Source of the DNA: Verrucomicrobiota bacterium
Lineage (GTDB): Bacteria; Verrucomicrobiota; Verrucomicrobiia; Limisphaerales; UBA9464
Direction: 5' to 3'
DNA: 13,469 nucleotides
NCBI GenBank assembly: GCA_017302195.1
Contig: JAFLEG010000039.1
Coordinates: forward strand, 1 to 13,469
Made by a program: the position numbers and the translations under genes. Below are positions 6,161 to 13,282 of the stretch, one piece after another. How positions within the stretch are numbered: position 1 is the first letter of the stretch; each line of letters starts with the position of its first letter. The notes under the pieces were generated by a model. It worked only from the letters and a program-made list of their open reading frames with translations. It searched no databases and was not told the origin of the DNA.

Positions 6161-7735
6161 TCACCGGCTTCGGCGTCCGCGGCGCGGCAGGCGGCTGATG
6201 GCAAAATCCATGAGTTCCACGGCCTGGGGCAGCCGCATCGCCCGCGCCACCAGCAGGTACGCGATGCCGGCGCCGGCGATGGAGCCAAACACGGTGATGC
6301 TGCGCGCCAGCCAGCCTTGGAGCCCGAGGCTGTGCTGGAATCCGAGGCACAGGCCGCCCGCCACCAGGGCCGCGGCGGCGGCGGCGGCGAGCACTCCATG
6401 CAGGTCGTGCATCCACTCGGCAAAGCCAAAGCGGGGCAGTGCGCGGCGCAGTCCGTACATGAGCAGCACGGTGTTGGCGGCCGCGCTCAGGGTGTTGGCC
6501 AGACCCATGCCCGCCTGGTGCAGCGGGGGGATCAGCAGCACGGCCAGCAGCAGGTTGAACAGCAGCGTCACGAGGCTGATCCGCATCGGGGTGCGGGTGT
6601 CGCCGAGCGCGTAGAAGGCGCGGGCGTGGATGCTGTTCAGCGAGAAGAACAGCAGTCCCGGCGCCAGGGACCACAGGGCCTGTGCCGAGAGGCCGGTATT
6701 GGCGGGGGAGAAGTTGCCGTGCTCAAACAGCAGGCGGATGATGGGACGCGCCAGCACCAGGAGGATGACGGTGGCCAGGGTGTTGATGAACACCAGTTGA
6801 CGCAGGCCGTCCCGAAGCGCCGCGCGGAACTCGGGGAACTTCTTTTCGGCGGCCAGTCCGCTCAGCTCGCTCAGCAGATAGGTCGCCAGGGAGACGCCGA
6901 CCACGCCCTGGGGCAGTTCCATCAGCCGGACGGCGTAGTTGAAGGAGGAGACCACATTGCGCGCCTCGGCGTAGGCCAGGGATTGCGTGACCACCACATT
7001 GACCTGGTAGGCGGCGACCCCGAGCACCGCCGGCCCCATCTTGCGGGCCACCTCGCGCACGGTCGGGTCGCGGAAGGGGTTCACCCAGGCAAAGCGGAAT
7101 CCGTCGCGACGGAGCATCGGCCATTGCACCGCCGCCTGGAGAAGTCCGGCGATCACCACGCCGACCGCCACCCCGAAGATCTGCTGGTGCAGGTGCGCGC
7201 CGAACCGCGGTGCCAGGAAGAACACCGAGGCGATCATCACCACGTTCAGCACCGCGGCGCCCAGCGCCGGCATGAAGTAGTGGCCGCGGGCGTTGAGCAG
7301 CCCGATGAACACCGCAGCGAGGCAGACGAACGCCACGTAGGGGAACATCACGAACATCAGGCGCGCCGCGAGTTCGCTGTGCAGCGGGACCGGCGCCCAG
7401 GTGATGACCGCGGCCAGCATGCCCATGGCCAGGATCACGATGGCGCCCAGGAGCAGGATGAGGGCGCACAGCACGGCATTGGCGGCATGCCACATGGGCG
7501 CCTCGCCATGGAGCCGCTCCCGCTCCTTGAACACCGGGATGAATGCGGCGGTGAGCGCGCCCTCGCCGAGCAGCCGCCGCAGCAGGTTGGGCAGGGAGTA
7601 GGCGTAGATGAAGGCATCCGCCACCGGACCGATGCCCATGAACCCCGCGTACACCGCCTCCCGCAAAAACCCCAGACACCGGCTGATGAGCGTGGCCGCC
7701 CCCACCGATCCCGAAGATTTCAGCATTCGCGACAT
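6161..7735 (-). CDS. murJ: Lipid II flippase MurJ (MviN)
   Basis: This inner-membrane protein moves the peptidoglycan precursor lipid II from the cytoplasmic to the periplasmic side. The 524 residues match the usual family length and contain about fourteen hydrophobic helices. The N-terminus SGSVGAATLISRCLGFLREA is the classic MurJ first helix. Charged residues expected in the central cavity are present: R19, R25, D40 (VADAF) and R53/R54 (NLLRRLLGEG). The segment LLGEGALTAAFIPVF is also family-typical. The protein ends in a basic tail, RLPRRGRRSR. The ATG at 7733-7735 is chosen because it gives the normal N-terminus. An upstream ATG at 7774 adds 13 unconserved residues, and an ATG at 7724-7726 is also possible. 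No Shine-Dalgarno precedes any of these. The gene stands alone between repeat-rich spacers and is divergent from xthA. Confidence 0.95.
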   Translation of the reverse strand: MSRMLKSSGSVGAATLISRCLGFLREAVYAGFMGIGPVADAFIYAYSLPNLLRRLLGEGALTAAFIPVFKERERLHGEAPMWHAANAVLCALILLLGAIVILAMGMLAAVITWAPVPLHSELAARLMFVMFPYVAFVCLAAVFIGLLNARGHYFMPALGAAVLNVVMIASVFFLAPRFGAHLHQQIFGVAVGVVIAGLLQAAVQWPMLRRDGFRFAWVNPFRDPTVREVARKMGPAVLGVAAYQVNVVVTQSLAYAEARNVVSSFNYAVRLMELPQGVVGVSLATYLLSELSGLAAEKKFPEFRAALRDGLRQLVFINTLATVILLVLARPIIRLLFEHGNFSPANTGLSAQALWSLAPGLLFFSLNSIHARAFYALGDTRTPMRISLVTLLFNLLLAVLLIPPLHQAGMGLANTLSAAANTVLLMYGLRRALPRFGFAEWMHDLHGVLAAAAAAALVAGGLCLGFQHSLGLQGWLARSITVFGSIAGAGIAYLLVARAMRLPQAVELMDFAISRLPRRGRRSR

Positions 7736-7878
7736 CCGCGCGGAACCATCCCGGAACACCGCCTGCGGGCGCAAGGTGTGCGCGGGGGCTTTTCAGTGAA
7801 GGACCCGCGGGGGAAGGCGGCGGTGCCCGCAGGCCTGGAGCGGATCCTCAGCCGGATGCGGCAGGAAGCGGCGGGTTT

Positions 7879-7906
7879 CACCCCAGAGGCGCTGAGAACA
7901 CCGAGG
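7879..7906 (+). repeat. CAGAGGCGC-type intergenic repeat, left arm
   Basis: The stretch CACCCCAGAGGCGC followed by TGAGAACACCGAGG resembles a degenerate form of an intergenic repeat read as CACAGAGGCGCAGAGA. I recall this from many bacterial genomes, but this is memory and not a search. Its near reverse complement is at 7978-8005. Confidence 0.45.
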
Positions 7907-7977
7907 AATGACGGCAGGAATTGTGAGAGGTGGAATCCCTGTTGAGTGAGGGGTGCTGCCCCATGAATTCGGCGTTT

Positions 7978-8005
7978 CTCTCCGTGTCGCCGCGCCTCTG
8001 CGGTG
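7978..8005 (-). repeat. CAGAGGCGC-type intergenic repeat, right arm
   Basis: Read on the minus strand this begins CACCGCAGAGGCGCGGCGAC. It agrees with 7879-7906 over CACC-x-CAGAGGCGC and, allowing one gap, through the following GA-CAC-GGAG part. The pair is inverted, with about 71 bases between the arms. Confidence 0.45.
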
Positions 8006-8041
8006 CCAGTGCCCTGATTCGTATGGAATGGCTGCGGGTCA

Positions 8042-8058
8042 GCCCGGCAGGGCCGGGC
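8042..8058. other. Perfect 7-bp hairpin upstream of xthA
   Basis: GCCCGGC (8042-8048), loop AGG, GCCGGGC (8052-8058). It sits 70 bases before the xthA start. It may be a terminator for a transcript crossing the spacer or a repeat fragment; no T-tract follows. Confidence 0.4.
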
Positions 8059-8128
8059 GCCACGACCGACCTGCGCAGTTCGGTTGCGAAGCGCGGCGCA
8101 ATCGGGGTACATCCGGCCGGGTCTTGGC

Positions 8129-8884
8129 ATGAAACTCATCTCCTGGAACGTCAACGGACTGCGCGCGGTGCTGCGGAAGAACTTTCTGGAATTCCTCGCA
8201 GAGGAGGCTCCGGACATCCTGTGCCTGCAGGAGACCAAGTGCACTCCGGATCAGGTCGAGGCCCTGTGGCCGGCGCACTATGCGACCTACTGGAACTGCG
8301 CCGAGAAGAAGGGCTATTCCGGCACGGCCCTCTTCACGCGCACGCGTCCGGCGCGGGTCACCCTGGGTATCGGTGATCCCCGGCATGACCGGGAGGGACG
8401 GGTGATCACGGCGGAGTACGCGGACTTCTTCCTGGTCAACGTGTACGTGCCCAACTCGCAGCGGGAACTCACCCGCCTCGGCTACCGGCAGGAATGGGAC
8501 CGGGATTTCCTGGCCTACCTGAAGTCGCTGGAGGCCTCCAAGCCGGTGATCTGGTGCGGGGACCTCAACGTGGCGCACACCGAGCTCGACCTCGCCAATC
8601 CCAAGGCCAACGTGAGGAACCATGGCTTCACCCCGGAGGAGCGCGCGGGGTTCTCGGCGTTCGTGGCGTCCGGCTTTGTGGACACCTTCCGCGAGTTCGA
8701 GAAGGCGGGCGGGCACTACACCTGGTGGAGCCCCATGTCCGGCGCCCGTGCCCGAAACGTTGGGTGGCGCATTGACTACTTCCTGATCAGCCCGTCGCTG
8801 CGTCCGCGCCTGAAGAGGGCCTGCATCCGGCCGCAGGTCCTGGGTTCGGATCACTGCCCGGTGGTGATGGAACTCAAGCCGTAG
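8129..8884 (+). CDS. xthA: Exodeoxyribonuclease III (AP endonuclease, XthA/ExoA family)
   Basis: This cytoplasmic base-excision-repair enzyme cuts DNA 5' to abasic sites and removes nucleotides from 3' ends. The 251 residues form one endonuclease/exonuclease/phosphatase domain of normal length. Active-site residues are visible in order: N7 (SWNVNGLRA), E35 (LQETKC, magnesium ligand), Y106 (NVYVPNS), D145 and N147 (WCGDLNVAH), D216 (GWRIDYFL) and the catalytic pair D241-H242 (GSDHCPVVMEL). The start is the ATG at 8129, which begins MKLISWNVNG; upstream in-frame codons are not family-like. No Shine-Dalgarno is visible. The gene is monocistronic, with possible terminator hairpins downstream. Confidence 0.95.
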   Translation: MKLISWNVNGLRAVLRKNFLEFLAEEAPDILCLQETKCTPDQVEALWPAHYATYWNCAEKKGYSGTALFTRTRPARVTLGIGDPRHDREGRVITAEYADFFLVNVYVPNSQRELTRLGYRQEWDRDFLAYLKSLEASKPVIWCGDLNVAHTELDLANPKANVRNHGFTPEERAGFSAFVASGFVDTFREFEKAGGHYTWWSPMSGARARNVGWRIDYFLISPSLRPRLKRACIRPQVLGSDHCPVVMELKP

Positions 8885-8910
8885 CCGGCCAGGCCGGAGG
8901 TCCAAAGCGG

Positions 8911-8934
8911 GGGATCGGGCTTCCGCACGATCCC
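8911..8934 (+). terminator. Candidate terminator hairpin after xthA
   Basis: GGGATCG (8911-8917) and CGATCCC (8928-8934) pair perfectly across a 10-base loop, 26 bases after the xthA stop. CATATTCTA follows, with only a weak T content. A second inverted repeat, CCGGCC-A-GGCCGG (8885-8897), directly abuts the stop codon. Either could end transcription. Confidence 0.45.
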
Positions 8935-8965
8935 ATATTCTACCCTTGCGCGTGTGGAGTGGTTG

Positions 8966-9066
8966 CGGGGAATGGGGGAGGCGTTTCGCTCTGGTGCTTG
9001 CCCCGATGCGCGTCGTTCGTCCACGGGATGGGCGGATCCAGATGGGGTCGCGGATGGCACACGACC
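8966..9066 (+). repeat. 101-bp dispersed intergenic repeat, copy A
   Basis: Aligned by hand without gaps to 10931-11031, 81 of 101 bases agree. The best blocks are ATGCGC-r-TCG (9006-9015), GTCCACGGG (9019-9027) and ATGGGGTCGCGGATGG (9042-9057). Similarity probably extends left to GAGTGG (8956). The copy fills most of the gap between the converging xthA and gmd genes. No open frame is shared in a way that suggests coding. Confidence 0.75.
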
Positions 9067-9091
9067 CTGCCAGGATCTCACGTCCGCGCGC

Positions 9092-10207
9092 TTACTGCTC
9101 GATCGTTACGTCGTGGCCGTGGCGCTTGAGCAGCGCATGGCGGCGGGCCCGATCCAGGTCCTCGCGGACCATCTCCGCGCAGAGGTCCCGCACGGTGATC
9201 TGCGGCTCCCAGCCCAGACGCGTCCGGGCCTTGGTCGGATCCCCCAGCAGGGTGTCCACCTCGGCCGGACGAAAATAACGGGGGTCCACCCGCACCACCA
9301 CATCCCCGACCGAGACCGCCGGCGCTTGGTCGCCGGTCACCGACGCCACGACGCCCCGCTCCTCCACGCCCGCGCCCTCGAAGCGCAGGGTGATGCCCAG
9401 TTCCGCCGCAGACCATGCGACGAACTGCCGCACCGAATGCTGGATGCCGGTGGCGATCACGTAGTCGTCGGGCGTGTCCTGCTGCAGCATCATCCACTGC
9501 ATGCGCACGTAGTCCCGGGCGTGGCCCCAGTCGCGGCGGGCCTCCAGGTTGCCGAGATACAGGCAGCGTTCCAGGCCCTGGGCGATGTTGGCCAGGCCTC
9601 GCGTGATCTTGCGGGTGACGAAGGTCTCGCCGCGGCGCGGGGACTCGTGGTTGAACAGGATGCCGTTGCAGGCGTACATGCCGTAGGCCTCCCGGTAGTT
9701 CACGGTGATCCAGTAGGCGAAGAGCTTGGACACCGCGTAGGGCGAGCGCGGATGGAAGGGGGTGGTTTCCGTCTGGGGCGTCTCCTGGACCAGACCGTAC
9801 ATCTCGGAGGTTGAGGCCTGGTAGAAACGGGTCCGGGCCGCGAGCCCGGAAAAGCGCAGCGCCTCCAGCAGACGCAGCGTGCCCAGGGCGTCCACGTCGG
9901 CCGTGTATTCCGGGCACTCGAAGCTCACCGCCACGTGGGACTGCGCCCCGAGGTTGTACACCTCGTCCGGTTGCACGGCCTGGATGATCCGGATGAGGTT
10001 CGACGAGTCCGCCAGGTCGCCATAGTGGAGGACGAACTGGCGCTGGCCGACGTGGTGGTCCTGGTAGAGGTGGTCCACCCGCCGGGTGTTGAAGGACGAG
10101 GCGCGGCGCTTCACGCCATGGACCTCGTAGTCCTTGGACAGCAGCAGTTCCGCCAGGTAGGAACCGTCCTGTCCGGTGACCCCGGTAATGAGCGCTCGTT
10201 TCCTCAT
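9092..10207 (-). CDS. gmd: GDP-mannose 4,6-dehydratase
   Basis: It converts GDP-D-mannose to GDP-4-keto-6-deoxy-D-mannose, the first step toward GDP-fucose, GDP-rhamnose, GDP-perosamine and related cell-surface sugars. The 371 residues form an extended short-chain dehydrogenase fold of normal length. Visible features: the nucleotide-binding G9-V-T-G12-Q-D-G15; VKRRASSFNTRR, characteristic of GMD; YNLGAQSHVAVSFE; and catalytic T133 and E135 (QASTSEMYG) with Y157 and K161 (SPYAVSK). NHESPRRGETFVTRKI and RDWGHARDYV complete the substrate site. The start is the ATG at 10205-10207, where MRKRALITGVTGQDG begins. An ORF extending 42 codons upstream has no family support. There is no Shine-Dalgarno. 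The usual partner (fcl/wcaG or rmd) is not in the window, so the end product cannot be told. The upstream spacer is repeat-rich. Confidence 0.97.
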   Translation of the reverse strand: MRKRALITGVTGQDGSYLAELLLSKDYEVHGVKRRASSFNTRRVDHLYQDHHVGQRQFVLHYGDLADSSNLIRIIQAVQPDEVYNLGAQSHVAVSFECPEYTADVDALGTLRLLEALRFSGLAARTRFYQASTSEMYGLVQETPQTETTPFHPRSPYAVSKLFAYWITVNYREAYGMYACNGILFNHESPRRGETFVTRKITRGLANIAQGLERCLYLGNLEARRDWGHARDYVRMQWMMLQQDTPDDYVIATGIQHSVRQFVAWSAAELGITLRFEGAGVEERGVVASVTGDQAPAVSVGDVVVRVDPRYFRPAEVDTLLGDPTKARTRLGWEPQITVRDLCAEMVREDLDRARRHALLKRHGHDVTIEQ

Positions 10208-10349
10208 GCGTTGCGTGACAATCCCGCCGGCGGTTGCTGGCACCGGGCGTCCCGGCGCAACGTCCGCCGCCGCTTCCCGCGACGTCAAGGCGGTTCGTTG
10301 GAAGTGGGCGACGTCCAGGAGACTCTGACTCATCCCGCACCCAAGGGAG

Positions 10350-10378
10350 AGTTTTCAGTTTCAAGTTTCAAGTGTTCA
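10350..10378 (+). repeat. Short tandem AGTTTCA-type repeat
   Basis: Four imperfect units of 7-8 bases follow one another: AGTTTTC, AGTTTCA, AGTTTCA, AGTGTTCA. The tract is AT-rich in an otherwise GC-rich region and lies between gmd and the plus-strand membrane protein. Similar TTTCAAGTTTCA tracts occur between genes in other environmental bacteria, by memory only. Confidence 0.55.
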
Positions 10379-10402
10379 GCAAACGGGGAAGTCAGAGCCT
10401 CG

Positions 10403-10422
10403 TTACCTCGTCTCCTACGATC
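10403..10422 (-). repeat. Dispersed intergenic motif, copy 2
   Basis: The reverse complement of 10405-10422 is GATCGTAGGAGACGAGGT, identical to 5944-5961. It continues on the minus strand into AACGAGGCTCTGAC, where the two copies diverge. It lies 45 bases before the GTG of the membrane protein. Confidence 0.6.
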
Positions 10423-10467
10423 GGACCAGGCATTGCGCAGGCCCCGGTTTTGTGCCAACGAAGAGGT

Positions 10468-10854
10468 GTGAGCCAATCCGCTCCTCCGCAGGTGGTGATT
10501 CCCGAGGTACTGCCACCGGCACCGCCGGTGGCTTCCGAGGCACCCCCCGTCGCGCGGAGTCGTCCGTGGTTCGAGCCCCTGTCGGCGCTGGCCCTGATCC
10601 TGGTGGACAACCTGTGGCTGTTCCCGGAGTTCCTGGTGGTGGACTGGCCCATCACCATTCCCCTGTGCTTTCTGTCGGTGCTCATCGCCGTGTTCCTGGT
10701 GCAGCGCCGGCGCGCGGGGGACCGTCGGCGGGTGGCGTTCCTGAAGGCGTTGGTGCTGGCAGCCATCGCCGCGGTGCCGTTCTCCGTGACCGGCACGCCC
10801 GTTGGACTGGCCCTGCTGGCCTGGGCGGGCATCCGCCACCCCTGGCGGCCATGA
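10468..10854 (+). CDS. Small hypothetical membrane protein (128 aa)
   Basis: I do not recognise a family. About 36 N-terminal residues are proline- and alanine-rich (PEVLPPAPPVASEAPPVA) and probably cytoplasmic and disordered. Hydrophobic segments follow at about 38-56, 60-79, 90-107 and 110-122. A strongly basic loop, QRRRAGDRRR (79-88), between the second and third should face the cytoplasm. The start is uncertain: GTG at 10468 has AAGAGG just one base before it, closer than a normal Shine-Dalgarno. GTG codons at 10492 or 10495 are alternatives that would remove only part of the proline-rich leader. The frame stays open upstream to 10234, but that part runs through repeats. The gene is divergent from gmd, and a repeat spacer separates it from the next gene. 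Confidence 0.6.
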   Translation: MSQSAPPQVVIPEVLPPAPPVASEAPPVARSRPWFEPLSALALILVDNLWLFPEFLVVDWPITIPLCFLSVLIAVFLVQRRRAGDRRRVAFLKALVLAAIAAVPFSVTGTPVGLALLAWAGIRHPWRP

Positions 10855-10858
10855 GACC

Positions 10859-10885
10859 GTCCCTCTTCGTTCCTGGAGGGGCGAG
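10859..10885 (+). repeat. Second copy of the TTCCTGGAGGGGCGAG repeat
   Basis: GTCCCTC (10859-10865) and TTCCTGGAGGGGCGAG (10870-10885) match 2348-2354 and 2357-2372 exactly, with a spacer of 4 rather than 2 bases. It begins 4 bases after the membrane protein's stop codon and could belong to its 3' end. Confidence 0.55.
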
Positions 10886-10930
10886 CTTCGCGAGTCCCTG
10901 ACTTCCTCCGTCCATCGAGTGGGGTCACTT

Positions 10931-11031
10931 CGGGGAACGGGGGAAGCGCTGCGCGGTGGGACTTCCCGCGATGCGCATCGTGTGTCCACGGGCGCGGCGG
11001 ATCTATATGGGGTCGCGGATGGAACACGCCC
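10931..11031 (+). repeat. 101-bp dispersed intergenic repeat, copy B
   Basis: Direct-orientation partner of 8966-9066, with 81 of 101 bases identical in an ungapped hand alignment. It lies between the small membrane protein and the W-P-F-Y repeat protein, 79 bases before the latter's start. It therefore overlaps the place where that gene's promoter would be expected. Confidence 0.75.
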
Positions 11032-11077
11032 CAACCAACTCTTCTCGCCCCTCCCGGTCTCCGTGCCGCTTGCTTCC

Positions 11078-11105
11078 GTGCCGGGACTTCCCGGAAGCTC
11101 GGCAC
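11078..11105. promoter_or_regulatory. Nested inverted repeat just before the repeat-protein gene
   Basis: GTGCCG (11078-11083) pairs with CGGCAC (11100-11105). Inside lies CCGGGA-CT-TCCCGG (11081-11094). The structure ends 5 bases before the ATG at 11111. It could be an operator or a leader hairpin. No Shine-Dalgarno lies between it and the start. Confidence 0.35.
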
Positions 11106-11110
11106 TTCGA

Positions 11111-12634
11111 ATGCGCCGCCGAGTGTCCGGTTGGTTTCTGCTGTTTGCCCTGGTCCTGACCGGTCCGGTGCGGGCTGACGACTGGCTGGAAGCGGGGCCG
11201 TTCGGCGCGTCGTTCCCGACGATCTGGGACGCGGGGTGGCGTCAGGAGGGGCTGGGACCCCTGGCCTGGTGGCAGGAGACCGAGGAGACCTTCTCCTCCG
11301 GACTGGTCCCGCTGCTGTCGTACGAATACAGCCCGGTGCTGGACCGCGAGCGCTTTGACATCCTGTACCCGGCCCTGACCTGGCGGCGGAGCGGACGCGA
11401 ATCGCGCTGGCAGCTCGCCCAGGTGCTGAACTGGGTCAGCACCGGACAGCAGGACGAGACGGACCGGTACATCCACCGCACCCTGTTCCCGTTCTACTTC
11501 GAGCAGCGCTCGGTCAGCGGCACGAACGACTACTTCGCGGTCTTCCCCTTCTACGGCCACCTGCGCAACCGGCTCTTCCGCGACGAGATCGAGTTCTACG
11601 GATTCCCCGCCTATTCCAAGACCCGCAAGGGGTCGGTGGTGACCCGGAACTACCTGTACCCGCTGGTGCACACGCGGGAGGGGCCGGGCCTGACCGGATG
11701 GCAGGTCTTCCCGCTCTACGGCCAGCAGCACAAGGAGGTGACCTGGGCCACCAACTTCCTGGGCGACCGGGTGCTTTCGCCCGGCGCGGATTCCTGGTTT
11801 GCCCTCTGGCCGCTGGTGGACCGCCAGCACACCGGCATCGGTACCACCAATGAGGCGGTGAACGGCCGGGTGCTGCCCTTCTACGCCTGGCTCCGCTCGC
11901 CGGCCCGCGACCAGTCCACCTGGCTGTGGCCGCTCTTCACCCGGACCGAGGACCGGCGGCTGAACTATGTGGAATGGGGCGCGCCCTGGCCGGTCATCGG
12001 CTGGGCCAACGGCGAGGGCAAGACCGCCCGGCGGGTGTGGCCCTTCTATGGCGACATCCGCGCCGGCACCTCCCGGCGCAACTTCCTGCTCTGGCCGGTC
12101 TATCTGCACCGGCACATCGAGGACACCACCTTCGACCGCGACCGGTGGCGCAGCTTCTTCTTCCTCTACGACGACACCCTGCTGCGCAGCCGCGAGACCG
12201 GCGAGTACCGGCGCGAGACGGGGCTGTGGCCCTTCTTCCACTGGATGCACGACCCCAGCGGACGCGAACGCCTGCGGGTGCTGGCCGTGCTGGAAAACTT
12301 CGCGCGCAACCGCCAGGCCCTGGACCGCAACTACGCGCCGCTGTGGTCGCTGTACTGGAGCCAGAAGGATCCCGTCCGCGGACTGGCCAGCCAGTCGGTG
12401 CTGTGGAACTTCTTCAGGCGCGACGTGAGCACCAACGAGGTCCGGACCTCGGCCCTCTTCGGGCTGGTGCAGACCACGCGCAAGCCGGAGGGCGACCGGC
12501 ACTGGCGCTTCCTGTGGCTGCCGAACCCGCACTTTGAATCCGCAGGCCCGGAGCGGGTCTCCACCAACCGCATCCCCGTCTTCCCCACCCGTCGCGGGAC
12601 CGTCGCCGGCCCCGGCAACCCCCGCGTCCGCTGA
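11111..12634 (+). CDS. Secreted W-P-F-Y repeat protein of unknown function (507 aa)
   Basis: Residues 1-22 are a signal peptide (MRRR, hydrophobic core, PVRA before D23). The rest is dominated by a short motif, [LV]-[WFYL]-P-[FLVA]-[YFVL], followed by charged and polar residues. Copies start near residues 85, 125, 144, 182, 199, 232, 254, 272, 309, 327 and 372, with weaker forms near 165, 411, 431 and 449. Spacing is about 15-45 residues. Alternating hydrophobic, aromatic and polar residues suggest stacked beta hairpins, such as an outer-membrane barrel or a beta-solenoid/propeller; I cannot tell which. The protein is rich in W, Y, F and R and has no cysteine in its mature part. The ATG at 11111 is chosen because it begins the signal peptide; the frame is open to 10802, but that part crosses repeats. 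It is followed after 12 bases by the flavoprotein gene, probably in one operon. Expected location: periplasm or outer membrane. Confidence 0.7.
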   Translation: MRRRVSGWFLLFALVLTGPVRADDWLEAGPFGASFPTIWDAGWRQEGLGPLAWWQETEETFSSGLVPLLSYEYSPVLDRERFDILYPALTWRRSGRESRWQLAQVLNWVSTGQQDETDRYIHRTLFPFYFEQRSVSGTNDYFAVFPFYGHLRNRLFRDEIEFYGFPAYSKTRKGSVVTRNYLYPLVHTREGPGLTGWQVFPLYGQQHKEVTWATNFLGDRVLSPGADSWFALWPLVDRQHTGIGTTNEAVNGRVLPFYAWLRSPARDQSTWLWPLFTRTEDRRLNYVEWGAPWPVIGWANGEGKTARRVWPFYGDIRAGTSRRNFLLWPVYLHRHIEDTTFDRDRWRSFFFLYDDTLLRSRETGEYRRETGLWPFFHWMHDPSGRERLRVLAVLENFARNRQALDRNYAPLWSLYWSQKDPVRGLASQSVLWNFFRRDVSTNEVRTSALFGLVQTTRKPEGDRHWRFLWLPNPHFESAGPERVSTNRIPVFPTRRGTVAGPGNPRVR

Positions 12635-12646
12635 ACCACCACGACC

Positions 12647-13225
12647 ATGGGCAGTGTGCTTGAGGAAATCACCCCGGAGCTTCAGGAATGGATCGCCGCA
12701 CAGAAGCTGTTCTTTGTGGCCACGGCGCCGCTGTCGGCGGAAGGGCACATCAACGCCTCGCCCAAGGGCGGGGACTCGTTCCGGGTGCTGGGACCGCGGC
12801 GGGTCGCCTATCTGGACTTCACCGGCAGCGGCGCCGAGACCATCGCGCATCTCCGGGAGAACGGCCGGATCGTGGTGATGTTCTGCGCCTTCACCGGCGC
12901 CCCGCGGATCGTCCGGCTCCACGGACGCGGCGAGGTGGTGCGCGAGGGGCATGCCGAGTTTGACGCCCTGCTCGCCTTGTTCCCGCCCAATCCGGGCAGC
13001 CGGTCGGTGATCCGGATCGAGGTGGACCGCATCGGCAGCTCCTGCGGCTTTGCGGTGCCGGAGTATGCCTTCGAGCGGCAGCGCGACGTCCTGGATGCCT
13101 GGGCGGTGAAGCAGGGTCCGGACGGCGTGACGGCCTATCAGGCCCGGAAGAATGTCCGGAGCCTCGACGGCCTGCCGGCGCTGGATCCGCCTTCCGCCGG
13201 GCGGCCGCAGAATCCTGCCGAATGA
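12647..13225 (+). CDS. Pyridoxamine 5'-phosphate oxidase-like flavoprotein (192 aa)
   Basis: A split-barrel flavin-binding fold of the PNPOx-like group. Visible: an N-terminal helix (ITPELQEWIAAQKLFFVAT), then the HINASPKGGDSFRVL strand-turn with the SPKG loop expected to touch the flavin phosphate, YLDFTGSGAETIAHLRENGRIVVMF, and RIVRLHGRGEVV. These match the large group annotated as pyridoxamine 5'-phosphate oxidase family proteins of about 180-200 residues. True PdxH lacks this exact pattern, so vitamin B6 synthesis should not be assumed; the substrate is unknown. The protein is probably cytoplasmic. The ATG at 12647 follows the upstream stop by 12 bases, implying co-transcription. No Shine-Dalgarno is seen. 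The last 20 residues are proline-rich and unconserved-looking. Confidence 0.85.
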   Translation: MGSVLEEITPELQEWIAAQKLFFVATAPLSAEGHINASPKGGDSFRVLGPRRVAYLDFTGSGAETIAHLRENGRIVVMFCAFTGAPRIVRLHGRGEVVREGHAEFDALLALFPPNPGSRSVIRIEVDRIGSSCGFAVPEYAFERQRDVLDAWAVKQGPDGVTAYQARKNVRSLDGLPALDPPSAGRPQNPAE

Positions 13226-13282
13226 TTCGGCACCAGCCCGGCTTTGTGATTGTCTCCTCCGGCCCCGGCGGGCTTCCGCATC

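Larger units (their letters stand above)
7736..8128. other. 393-base repeat-rich divergent spacer between murJ and xthA
   Basis: Promoters for both genes must lie here. I could not assign them. The spacer contains a facing pair of CAGAGGCGC-type repeats (7879-7906 and 7978-8005) and a tight hairpin (8042-8058). Open frames through it in several directions have no recognisable protein content. Confidence 0.65.

Noticed and set aside
5927..7945. 672-codon plus-strand open frame opposite murJ
   Set aside because: It is the antisense of murJ in GC-rich DNA, rich in H, Q, G and R with no domain. MurJ on the other strand has clear family residues.
8039..8905. 288-codon minus-strand frame opposite xthA
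   Set aside because: Antisense of a well-supported exonuclease III gene; no motif seen.
10350..10378. CRISPR array
   Set aside because: Units are 7-8 bases and directly adjacent with no spacers. No cas genes and no longer regular repeats occur in the window.
10802..11110. Upstream 103 codons of the W-P-F-Y protein
   Set aside because: They overlap the preceding gene and run through the dispersed repeat; the signal peptide starts at 11111.
11003..12952. 649-codon minus-strand open frame opposite the repeat protein
   Set aside because: Composition is typical of an antisense frame. It runs across two plus-strand genes and a repeat.
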